This document shows, in pieces, positions 27,766-35,721 of a stretch of DNA of 64,000 nt (its first letter is position 1; each line of letters starts with the position of its first letter). The notes beneath the pieces were generated by a model. The model was not told the origin of the DNA and ran no database searches. It worked only from the letters and a program-made list of their open reading frames with translations. A program made the translations under genes and the position numbers. Origin of the DNA: Ignavibacteriales bacterium (lineage in GTDB: Bacteria > Bacteroidota > Ignavibacteria > Ignavibacteriales > Ignavibacteriaceae); the NCBI GenBank assembly GCA_016707585.1, contig JADJHL010000012.1, positions 310,001 through 374,000 of the forward strand, read 5' to 3'.

Positions 27766-28511
27766 GAAAAGAAACGCTGGAAGATAAAACTTATTTTCCA
27801 CCACAACTCGGGCATACAAATTGGTTTATTGTTGATACTGAACCAAATGAAAAATATTTTACTTTTCAAGTTGATGAAGTAGAAATTGTCCAAAATCATT
27901 TAATGGATTATTCATATAAAGTTAGCAGAAATTCCACAGATCAAAACAGAGTTTTTGAATGGGATGGGGCTAACAAATTAAGATTTATTGCAAAAGATGT
28001 TCGTCCCGGTAATGAATATCGTGAAGTTGATCTAATGGATAATAATGTTTACATCGGTAAAGATGTAAAAGCACAGTTTGATGGCTTAGAATACAGCCGA
28101 TTTTTATTGCAAGGAAATACAGATATGAATGGCGGGTTTAAATTAAAATCACCAAAAGATCTTTATGCAAATTATTTGAATGTAAAATTCCAGCTAAGAC
28201 CAGCAGAAGATGTTTACGGAGATTTTTATCTTGTTGGTGCGTTTAATGATTGGAAATTATCGCCAGCATATAAATTAAATTTTAATGGTGATTTTTATGA
28301 TCTTACAATTCCACTTAAACGCGGAGTTTATGATTACCAGTATGTTGTTGTTAATGGTGATTATAATGATCCTGCAAACCAGGATTGGTACAAGCTTGAA
28401 GGCAATGATTGGCAAACAAAAAACGAATACAATATTTTTCTTTGGTATCGTGACCAGGAAAACGGCGGTTACGATCGAATAATTGGTTATACAAAAATTG
28501 AATCGAGATAA
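27762..28511 (+). CDS. Type IX secretion system plug protein, C-terminal part (split gene)
   Basis: A 249-residue continuation of the plug protein. It has EVEIVQNHLMDYSYKVSRN, the FEWDGANKLRFIAKDVRPGNEYREVDL segment, YLNVKFQLRPAEDVYGDFYLVGAFNDWKLSPAY and a final strand set ending YDYQYVVVNGDYNDPANQDWYKLEGND; the late part resembles the glycogen-debranching N-domain fold seen in these plugs. There is no signal peptide of its own, so alone it could not be exported, which favours a broken single gene over two genes. The next gene (oxidoreductase) starts 4 bp after the stop. Confidence 0.8.
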   Translation: MRKETLEDKTYFPPQLGHTNWFIVDTEPNEKYFTFQVDEVEIVQNHLMDYSYKVSRNSTDQNRVFEWDGANKLRFIAKDVRPGNEYREVDLMDNNVYIGKDVKAQFDGLEYSRFLLQGNTDMNGGFKLKSPKDLYANYLNVKFQLRPAEDVYGDFYLVGAFNDWKLSPAYKLNFNGDFYDLTIPLKRGVYDYQYVVVNGDYNDPANQDWYKLEGNDWQTKNEYNIFLWYRDQENGGYDRIIGYTKIESR

Positions 28512-28515
28512 AATT

Positions 28516-29511
28516 ATGGAAAATCTTTCAGTTGGTGTTATTGGTGTTGGTCATCTTGGTAAACTTCACACAAAAATGTTCAGCCAAATTTCTAATTGTA
28601 ATTTAATCGGAGTTTTTGATGCAAATCCTGATCAGGCAAAATTAGTCGCTGATGAATTTGGAGTAAAAGCATTTGCATCAATAGATGATTTGTTAAATAA
28701 TGTAAAAGCAGTTTCAATTGCGGCTACAACAAGTGCACATCATCAAGTTGCAAAAAAATGTTTTGAAAAAAATATTCACGTGTTTGTAGAAAAACCCATT
28801 ACTGTTACAATTGATGAAGGTGAAGAGTTAGTAAAAATTGCTAAGGATAAAAAATTGAAATTTCAGGTTGGACACATTGAAAGATTTAATCCCGGATTGC
28901 TTTCTCTCGAATCATTTATATCTGATCCAATGTTTATTCAATCGGATAGACTATCACAGTTTAATCCACGCGGAACTGATGTTGCAGTTGTATTGGATTT
29001 AATGATTCACGATATAGATATTATTCTTAGTTTCATTAAAAGCGATGTTAAACAAATCGATGCAAATGGTGTTGCTGTAGTTTCTGATCATATAGATATT
29101 GCAAATGCAAGAATACAATTTGAAAATGGTGCGGTAGCAAATGTAACCGCAAGCAGAATATCACAAAAGAAAATGCGTAAGATGCGTATCTTTCAGAAGG
29201 ATCATTATATATCTTTGGATTTTGTTACGGGCGCATCAGAAGTTTATCGTTTGCAACCGGTAGATGAGCCGGCTTTGCCAACTTCGATATCTTTTGGCGA
29301 AATTGGCGTTGGAGAAAAAAAGAAAAGATTAATTTATGAACAACCAGAACATAAAGAGATAAATGCGCTTAATTATGAGCTGCAGTTATTTGTTGACTCG
29401 GTTTTATATGATAAAAAAATAGTTGTAACCGGTGAAGATGGTTTGCGTGCACTTAAAGTTGCAGAAATTATTATTGAGAAAATAGAACAATCAAAAGGAG
29501 CATTAAAATGA
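28516..29511 (+). CDS. Gfo/Idh/MocA-family NAD(P)-dependent oxidoreductase
   Basis: A 331-residue protein with an N-terminal Rossmann domain (GVIGVGHLGKLH, residues 7-18), the family EKP motif (HVFVEKPITVT, with the catalytic-region Lys) and GHIERFNPG at about 124-132. ATG 28516 is taken as the start, since an upstream in-frame start at 28483 lies inside the preceding gene and adds no homologous residues. RFNP and DLMIHDIDI resemble the UDP-N-acetylglucosamine 3-dehydrogenase-like and lipid A-linked sugar branch, which would fit the LptD-like gene downstream; this is inference only. Its stop overlaps the start of the lipoprotein gene by four bases. It is cytosolic; the substrate is unknown. 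Confidence 0.88.
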   Translation: MENLSVGVIGVGHLGKLHTKMFSQISNCNLIGVFDANPDQAKLVADEFGVKAFASIDDLLNNVKAVSIAATTSAHHQVAKKCFEKNIHVFVEKPITVTIDEGEELVKIAKDKKLKFQVGHIERFNPGLLSLESFISDPMFIQSDRLSQFNPRGTDVAVVLDLMIHDIDIILSFIKSDVKQIDANGVAVVSDHIDIANARIQFENGAVANVTASRISQKKMRKMRIFQKDHYISLDFVTGASEVYRLQPVDEPALPTSISFGEIGVGEKKKRLIYEQPEHKEINALNYELQLFVDSVLYDKKIVVTGEDGLRALKVAEIIIEKIEQSKGALK

Positions 29512-30119
29512 AAAAATTATTTTCAATTGCAATCTTACTCTCACTTGTGATATCAGGAATACAATGCAGTGTATATGAAACACTTACAAATGTTTCCAGG
29601 TTAAAATTTAAGGTTGGTACTGTAAATGGGTTTGCTATCAATGGAATTTCAATAACCGGTAAATCTAAACTTGCTGATTTCGGTGCTCTGGATTTATTAA
29701 AACTCACATCCGGATTTGCACAAGGTTCTTTACCTGCATCATTTGTTTTAAATGTTGATGCAAAAAATCCAAATGATGGAACAGGCGGATATAAAAAATC
29801 TGATGCAACAATTCAGAATTTTAAATGGAGATTATTTCTTGATGATAAAGAAACAATTGCTGGTGAACTTGATCAGCCGCTAACTATTCCAGGAACCGGA
29901 GAAGTTTCAACAATCCCACTAAAAATTAATATTGATCTTATGAAATTCTTTAAAGACAAAGGATATGAAAGCATTGTTAACCTGGCATTAGCACTTGGTG
30001 GCGCTCAGGGTTCCTCTTCAAAGATTACCGTTTATGCAACACCAACTGTAAGTTCACCATTTGGTAATATTACTTATCCTGGTGAATTAAAATTAGTAGA
30101 TACAGAATTTTCTAAATAA
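29508..30119 (+). CDS. Probable lipoprotein with LEA type 2-like domain
   Basis: A 203-residue protein with a hydrophobic signal (1-19) ending in SGIQCS; Cys20 or thereabouts could be lipidated, though Gln before the Cys is not the usual lipobox residue. The rest is a beta-sandwich resembling the LEA14/WHy domain: residues RLKFKVGTVNGFAINGISITGKSKL then FVLNVDAKNPND, with the usual N-P-N turn. It is coupled to the oxidoreductase (ATGA overlap) and 38 bp before the LptD-like gene. The role is unknown; a periplasmic envelope component is likely from context. Confidence 0.7.
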   Translation: MKKLFSIAILLSLVISGIQCSVYETLTNVSRLKFKVGTVNGFAINGISITGKSKLADFGALDLLKLTSGFAQGSLPASFVLNVDAKNPNDGTGGYKKSDATIQNFKWRLFLDDKETIAGELDQPLTIPGTGEVSTIPLKINIDLMKFFKDKGYESIVNLALALGGAQGSSSKITVYATPTVSSPFGNITYPGELKLVDTEFSK

Positions 30120-30157
30120 AATATAATTGATATTTGACCCTGAGATTATTTAGATAA

Positions 30158-31525
30158 ATGAAAAGTAAATTAAAAATCTTGTTGATGTGGATAATTACTA
30201 TCTATTCTTTGCAATCTATCGCTTTTTCGCAACAGCAAGATTCACTTTTCATAAAACCTGATTCTATCTTTACAAAACAAGACTCGCTTATTGTTGATAA
30301 ACCAAAAGGCAAAACTTATGATGTAGATACAACTGTGTTTGCATCTTCAAAAGATTCTTTAATCTTTTTTGTAAAACAAAAAAAGATGAATATTTATGGT
30401 GAAGGTAATATCAATTACAAACAGACAGAAATTAAAAGTGCAAACATCTTTATAGACTTTAATTCCAATTACATTGATGCAGTTGGAATTCCTTCCGATA
30501 CAGCAAAGAATAAATTAATTGGTGCTCCCGTGTTAAAAGAAGGTGCTGAAGTTTATGAAGGCGAAACTATGAAGTATAACTTTAAAACCGGCCAGGGATT
30601 AATTTCTTTTGCTAAAACTAAGCAGGAAGATTCCTGGTACACAGGTGAGAAAATAAAAAAGGTTGATAAAGAAACTTACTTTATTGAAGATGGAATTTTT
30701 ACTACCTGTGATGATGAAGAATGTCCTCATTATCATTTTACTGCAAGTAAGATGAAAGTTATCCACAAAGAACAATTAGTTGCAGAATGGATTTTTCTAA
30801 ACTTTGGTGGAGTTCCATTACCGATTCCATTACCATTTGCGGTTTTTCCGATTGAATCTGGAAGACGATCCGGAATTATTATTCCGGCTTTTGGACAAAG
30901 TGGAAACTATGGAACTTACTTTTCCAAGTTCGGATATTTTTGGGCAATGAGTGACTATATGGATTTAACTTTTGATGCCGATTATTATACTCGTGGTAGC
31001 TTTGATTTAAGAAGCCGCTATCGTTATGTAAAAAAATATAATTACACAGGTAATGTAAATCTTGGTTATAAATTTAGAATGAATGGTGAAGCTTCTGATG
31101 CTGGTTATTCCGAATCAAAAGATTGGAATATTCAAATCTCACATAACCAACAAATTACTCCTACTTTAAAATTGGATGGTAATTTAAATTTTACCACCTC
31201 ATCGTATCTTTCTAAAAACGAAATGGATTTGAATGAAGCAATTACTGACAATGTTTATTCAAGTGCATCACTATTTAAATCGTGGGAAGAATCAGGAAAC
31301 AGCCTTTCAATAAATTATTCAAGAACACAAGAGTTAAGAAAAAATATTATCTCAGAAGTATTACCCAGTTTAACCTTTTCACTTGCTCAAAAATATCCTT
31401 TTAGGGATAATGTTGGAACTCAAGAATGGTATGAAAGCTTTGGATATAGTTATTCAGGACAGTTTCAAAACAACAGAAATAAAAATAGTGAAGGGACTGA
31501 AAATTCGTGGCGGAATTCAACATAA
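30158..31525 (+). CDS. lptD: LptD-like LPS-assembly outer-membrane protein, N-terminal part (frameshifted gene)
   Basis: A 455-residue part with a signal peptide (about 1-25), the OstA/LptA-like periplasmic domain (about 65-190; MNIYGEGNINYKQTEIKSANIFIDF, GAEVYEGETMKYNFKTGQGLI) and the start of the barrel (PLPIPLPFAVFPIESGRRSGIIIPAFG is typical of the Bacteroidota/Ignavibacteria LptD group). LptD inserts lipopolysaccharide into the outer membrane. The frame ends early (SWRNST); the rest is in the +1 frame. Dropping one G of GGG at 31493-31495 rejoins them as NSEGLKIRGGIQHN. The gene is thus a single frame broken by one base. Confidence 0.82.
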   Translation: MKSKLKILLMWIITIYSLQSIAFSQQQDSLFIKPDSIFTKQDSLIVDKPKGKTYDVDTTVFASSKDSLIFFVKQKKMNIYGEGNINYKQTEIKSANIFIDFNSNYIDAVGIPSDTAKNKLIGAPVLKEGAEVYEGETMKYNFKTGQGLISFAKTKQEDSWYTGEKIKKVDKETYFIEDGIFTTCDDEECPHYHFTASKMKVIHKEQLVAEWIFLNFGGVPLPIPLPFAVFPIESGRRSGIIIPAFGQSGNYGTYFSKFGYFWAMSDYMDLTFDADYYTRGSFDLRSRYRYVKKYNYTGNVNLGYKFRMNGEASDAGYSESKDWNIQISHNQQITPTLKLDGNLNFTTSSYLSKNEMDLNEAITDNVYSSASLFKSWEESGNSLSINYSRTQELRKNIISEVLPSLTFSLAQKYPFRDNVGTQEWYESFGYSYSGQFQNNRNKNSEGTENSWRNST

Positions 31526-32708
31526 TATAAGAGCGTCATTATCACCAAAGATTGGTTACTTTAGTATTTCACCAAACTTTAGTTACAATGAAAGCTGGTA
31601 TAACAAACGTGTTACAAAATATGCATCAGCAAATGATACAGGTGCTTACTACATCCGTACAGATGATGTAAAAGAAATAAATCAGGTTAGAACTTTTTCA
31701 ATGGGAGTTTCAGCTTCAACAAAATTTTATGGAATGTTTAATATTAACACGCTCGGGGTAAATGCAATTAGACACATTGTATCTCCATCAATTAGTTATA
31801 ATTATGCCCCAGATTTCTCAACTCCATTTTGGGGATATTATGATACTTATGTTGACTCAACAGGAAACAATGTTGAGTACAATAAATATGAAAAAGAAAT
31901 ATTTGGTAAACCATCAAACCAGGAATCACAAAGTATAAGTTTTAACATTGGCAATGTGTTTGAAATGAAAACAAATGCAAATCCAACAGATACAACATCT
32001 AAAGAAAATAAATTTCAGTTGTTAAATCTAAGTGCTTCTATGGGATATAACTTTGCTGCTAAATCATATAAACTTTCTGATTTAAATTTAAGTTACAGAA
32101 CCCAAATTGGAAGTTTATTTAGTTTTTCTGGAAGCTCAACTTTTTCTCCTTATGATTACAATGAAAAAGAAAGAATAGATAGATACATGATAAGTAATGG
32201 TAAAGGATTGTTAAGATTAACTAACTTTTCTTTTTCAACATCATTTTCAATTTCAGGTGATAAAATAAAATCTTCTGAAACCGATAATAAAACTACAGTT
32301 CAACAGGATCAATATTTACAATCTGCAGAAAGAAATTCTTATCGTGGAATCTATAATGATAAAGATGCTGATTTTTCTATTCCGTGGGATTTATCACTTA
32401 ACTATAATTTTAGTGAGACTCGTAATATTCCAACAAAGATTACAAAAAATTCAAATATAAGTGGAAGTATTAATTTTAACTTAACACCAAAGTGGAAATT
32501 TTCTGTATCAGGAAGTTATGATCTTAAGAATAAACAATTTTCTGCTCCGCAAGTTAGAATCTCACGAGATCTACATTGCTGGGTTATGAACTTTACATGG
32601 AATCCAATTGGAACTTTCCGCGGTTACACTTTTGAAATAAGAGTTAAAGCACCACAATTGCAGGATTTAAAGATCACAAAACAAGATCAATTTTACGAAG
32701 GAAGATAA
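31383..32708 (+). CDS. lptD: LptD-like protein, C-terminal beta-barrel part (frameshifted gene)
   Basis: The continuation of the LptD-like barrel. The homologous part starts at about 31494 (GLKIRGGIQHNIRASLSPKIG); the ATG at 31383 lies inside the upstream part in another frame. It consists of alternating amphipathic strands (FSISPNFSYNESWYNKRV, TLGVNAIRHIVSPSISYNYAPDF) and ends in a long set of strands typical of the LptD C-terminus (WVMNFTWNPIGTFRGYTFEIRV). Together with the upstream part it would be about 850 residues, a normal length for this group. The next gene starts 1 bp after the stop. Confidence 0.82.
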   Translation: MLKNILLGIMLELKNGMKALDIVIQDSFKTTEIKIVKGLKIRGGIQHNIRASLSPKIGYFSISPNFSYNESWYNKRVTKYASANDTGAYYIRTDDVKEINQVRTFSMGVSASTKFYGMFNINTLGVNAIRHIVSPSISYNYAPDFSTPFWGYYDTYVDSTGNNVEYNKYEKEIFGKPSNQESQSISFNIGNVFEMKTNANPTDTTSKENKFQLLNLSASMGYNFAAKSYKLSDLNLSYRTQIGSLFSFSGSSTFSPYDYNEKERIDRYMISNGKGLLRLTNFSFSTSFSISGDKIKSSETDNKTTVQQDQYLQSAERNSYRGIYNDKDADFSIPWDLSLNYNFSETRNIPTKITKNSNISGSINFNLTPKWKFSVSGSYDLKNKQFSAPQVRISRDLHCWVMNFTWNPIGTFRGYTFEIRVKAPQLQDLKITKQDQFYEGR

Positions 32709-32709
32709 C

Positions 32710-33165
32710 TTGTTAACTTATATTATTGATGGAAATAATTTGATTGGAAAAATTCCATCATTAATGAGTTTACAGAGGAAAGATAAACAAGCATCCCGCC
32801 AAAAGTTAGTTCATTTAGTTGATAGATATTTTTTGGACAAAAAAACAAATGTTACAATTCATTTTGATGGACATCCAGGAATAAGTATAAATTCCATTAA
32901 ATCAAAAATTGTATATTCAGAAAATAAATCCGCAGATGATAGAATAAAAAATCAAATCAGTATTTCTAAATCGCACAAAACCCTTGTTGTAGTTACATCA
33001 GATTCAAATCTTGCCCAGTTTGCCAAAGTTTGCTCCTGTACTATCATTTCCAGCGACAGTTTTGCCGCAGATATGACAGATCAAAATAAAAATAAGAGTG
33101 AACAAGCAATTATAGACTCAATGAACAATATTGATGAGTTCAAAAAACTTTTTGGTGCAGATTAA
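32710..33165 (+). CDS. NYN-domain (YacP-like) putative RNase
   Basis: A 151-residue protein with the NYN/PIN-like fold: the first acidic residue lies in YIIDGNNLIG (Asp7), later acidic positions are in YSENKSADDRI and VVTSDSNLAQFA. Such proteins (YacP/Rae1 relatives) cleave RNA in a metal-dependent manner; ribosome-linked mRNA cleavage is known for Rae1, but that role is not shown here. The start is TTG 32710 with GAAGGAAG just before it, and it follows the LptD-like stop by 1 bp, so it is probably translated in the same transcript. Good match to the family, role inferred. Confidence 0.78.
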   Translation: MLTYIIDGNNLIGKIPSLMSLQRKDKQASRQKLVHLVDRYFLDKKTNVTIHFDGHPGISINSIKSKIVYSENKSADDRIKNQISISKSHKTLVVVTSDSNLAQFAKVCSCTIISSDSFAADMTDQNKNKSEQAIIDSMNNIDEFKKLFGAD

Positions 33166-33262
33166 TATCAACATTTTGTTGTTGATTTATAATAATTATT
33201 CTTATTATGCGCTCAATTTTTTAATCCAATTAATATTTGTTTAAATAATCTTAGGAGTAAAC

Positions 33263-35542
33263 GTGAATCATAATTCTACTTCATTTATTACCAGATTTAT
33301 AATTGGGGGAGTAGTTACATTTCTATTTTCAACTTTAAATTTTGCACAAATCGATAACCCTTTAACTGATCACGTACCATTTGATTATATTAAATATATT
33401 CAAAGTTATCAAAGTGATTCACCAGAAGCTGTTGTTACAGATAACAGCGGCTATGATAATTTTAATTTGGGTGCTGCATTTGCTGAACCGCATTTAGTAC
33501 AAAACCCAAATAACCCACTTCAATATTTTACATCCTGGAATACTAATACAGCTTTTAGAACTGATGATGCTTTTAACTGGACAATTAGCGCTCCATCTTT
33601 TGGTGCATCAGTTTATGGTGATCCGGTTAATGCTTATGATAGTTTAGGAAATTTATTTTATGAAAATATGTCTGGCTCTGGTTCAATTCAGAATTCCAGG
33701 GTTATCAGATCAACAGATAATGGCTCTACCTGGGGCACTTCTGTAATAGCTGTATTGGGTGGTGATAAAAATTGGATTGCTGCGGATCAAACTTCAGGTC
33801 CATACGCAAATTATATTTATACAACTATGACAGCAACTTCATTTGCTGCAGGGAATTTTCATAGAAGTATTGATCACGGTGCAACATTTACTCAAACTGC
33901 AACTTTTGCAACTCATAGTTTGCCAGGAATGATGGTTGCTGTTGGTCCAAATACTTCTGGTGGTGATGTTCCTGGTGGTTGTGTTTATGTTGTAACTAAT
34001 TCAGGCAGTTCTTTTGCATCAACTTATACATTTTATGTTTCAACAAATGGTGGCGCTTCATTCACCTTAAAATCTGCTCAAAACTTTTCTGGTTATGTAG
34101 GTACTAATGTTGGCGGCAGAAATTCAGTCCAAAATATGAGAACACGACCATATCCTTTTATTGCAGCCGATAACAGTTACGGACCAAATCGTGGTAGATT
34201 ATATTTAGTTTATGCTTCTAACACTCCTGCCGGCGATTTAAATAAACCTGATATCTTTTGTAGATATTCTGATAATCAAGGAACAACCTGGTCTTCTCCA
34301 GTTGTTATAAATGATGATTTAAATACTGTTGCAAATAACCAGTGGCATCCTTCAATCTGGTGTGATAAAACTTCCGGCAGATTATTTGTAAAATGGATGG
34401 ATACACGTGATACTCCTACTAGCGATAGCGCACATATCTACGCAAGTTATTCTGATGACGGTGGTTTAACTTTTGCACCAAATCAAAAAATAACGACTTC
34501 TAAAATGAGAATTAATTGTACAACTTGTGGCGGCGGTGGCACACCAAGATATCAAGGTGATTATGATGCTATTACAGCAATTGATAATCAGGCATTAATG
34601 GTGTGGACAGATTTTAGAGCAGGTACTTTTGGAAGTTATGTTGGATTTTTTCCGGACTATGCTTTAAAAGTTTCTCCCGCACTTGATAGTATTGCAAATA
34701 ATCAGGACTCAGTTATTTACAACATCTCTATTCCAAGCGTTAAGTTGTACGATTCTGAAGTTATTTTTTCAGCTACAATTAGTCCTGCACCAGATAGCGG
34801 AAATATAATAATAGAATTTCCTGATGGGGATACACTTTCAACATTCCCGGATAGTTTGCATATGAAAATTAAAACTGCAGGAAATGTTACAGTTGGAACT
34901 TATACAATAACAATTACTGGTAAAGGGCCAAATGGAACTCCGGTTCATAAAAGAACAGTTTCGTTGTTTGTAGGTTCAATTATTCCTGTTGAATTAACAG
35001 CCTTTAATGCATCAGTAAATAAAAACGATGTGCAATTGAATTGGACAACTGCAACAGAATTAAATAATCTTGGTTTTGATATTCAAAGAAAAAGTAATGA
35101 TGGAAAATTTCAATCTTTAGGCTTTGTAAATGGCAAGGGAACTACAACTGAAATTAATAACTATAATTTTGTGGATAGCAAACTTGATGCAGGCACTTAT
35201 ACATATAGATTAATGCAAAAAGATTTTGATGGAACTTATGCTTATTCGCAGGAAGTTGAAGTTGAAATAAGTACACCGCTTACTTTTTCACTTGAACAAA
35301 ATTATCCTAATCCATTTAACCCAACAACAACAATTGGGTATTCAATTCCTTCAAATAATTTTGTTACCATTAAACTTTATGATGTTCTTGGTAATGAAGT
35401 TATAACATTGGTTAACGAACAAAAACAAGCTGGCAAATATGAAATGTTATACAATGCTTCAAATCTTGCAAGTGGAGTTTATTATTATCAAATCAATGCC
35501 GGTGATTTTACACAGACAAGAAAACTTATGTTGATGAAGTAA
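33263..35542 (+). CDS. T9SS-secreted BNR/sialidase-like propeller protein
   Basis: A 759-residue protein with signal peptide (about 1-29), a propeller of about 440 residues with Asp boxes (STDNGSTWG, SIDHGATF, STNGGASF, SDNQGTTWSS, SDDGGLTFA), a small Ig-like part, the FN3-like module common in T9SS cargo (VELTAFNASVNKNDVQLNWTT) and a T9SS sorting domain (NYPNPFNPTTTIGYS to TRKLMLMK). The start is GTG 33263 behind AGGAG. The propeller includes MDTRDTP and ADNSYGPNRGRLYL, but I cannot place the Arg triad and Tyr/Glu of true sialidases, so no enzyme activity is claimed. Followed by a hairpin terminator. Confidence 0.84.
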   Translation: MNHNSTSFITRFIIGGVVTFLFSTLNFAQIDNPLTDHVPFDYIKYIQSYQSDSPEAVVTDNSGYDNFNLGAAFAEPHLVQNPNNPLQYFTSWNTNTAFRTDDAFNWTISAPSFGASVYGDPVNAYDSLGNLFYENMSGSGSIQNSRVIRSTDNGSTWGTSVIAVLGGDKNWIAADQTSGPYANYIYTTMTATSFAAGNFHRSIDHGATFTQTATFATHSLPGMMVAVGPNTSGGDVPGGCVYVVTNSGSSFASTYTFYVSTNGGASFTLKSAQNFSGYVGTNVGGRNSVQNMRTRPYPFIAADNSYGPNRGRLYLVYASNTPAGDLNKPDIFCRYSDNQGTTWSSPVVINDDLNTVANNQWHPSIWCDKTSGRLFVKWMDTRDTPTSDSAHIYASYSDDGGLTFAPNQKITTSKMRINCTTCGGGGTPRYQGDYDAITAIDNQALMVWTDFRAGTFGSYVGFFPDYALKVSPALDSIANNQDSVIYNISIPSVKLYDSEVIFSATISPAPDSGNIIIEFPDGDTLSTFPDSLHMKIKTAGNVTVGTYTITITGKGPNGTPVHKRTVSLFVGSIIPVELTAFNASVNKNDVQLNWTTATELNNLGFDIQRKSNDGKFQSLGFVNGKGTTTEINNYNFVDSKLDAGTYTYRLMQKDFDGTYAYSQEVEVEISTPLTFSLEQNYPNPFNPTTTIGYSIPSNNFVTIKLYDVLGNEVITLVNEQKQAGKYEMLYNASNLASGVYYYQINAGDFTQTRKLMLMK

Positions 35543-35545
35543 AGG

Positions 35546-35578
35546 CCTCATCCCTAAATCCCTTCTCCTAAGGAGAAG
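35546..35578. repeat. Palindromic intergenic repeat unit
   Basis: A C-rich stretch (CCTCATCCCTAAATCCC) runs into CTTCTCC/GGAGAAG arms (35562-35578). A related unit is inserted in frame in the carboxypeptidase gene at 37256-37290. Confidence 0.55.
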
Positions 35579-35595
35579 AGATTTTTAAAATTAAA

Positions 35596-35619
35596 GGCAC
35601 GAGCAGTCGTGCCTTTTTT
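35596..35619 (+). terminator. Rho-independent terminator after T9SS gene
   Basis: GGCACGAGCAGTCGTGCC followed by six T residues, with the same arms as the hairpin at 8680-8697. Confidence 0.85.
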
Positions 35620-35721
35620 GTTTATCTCTTTTGTAAAGGATTTACAATAAATCTTCTTAATTTTACATAAACAATATTTATAGTTTATGTACTATCACTC
35701 TACATCCACTCAGGTTTACTT

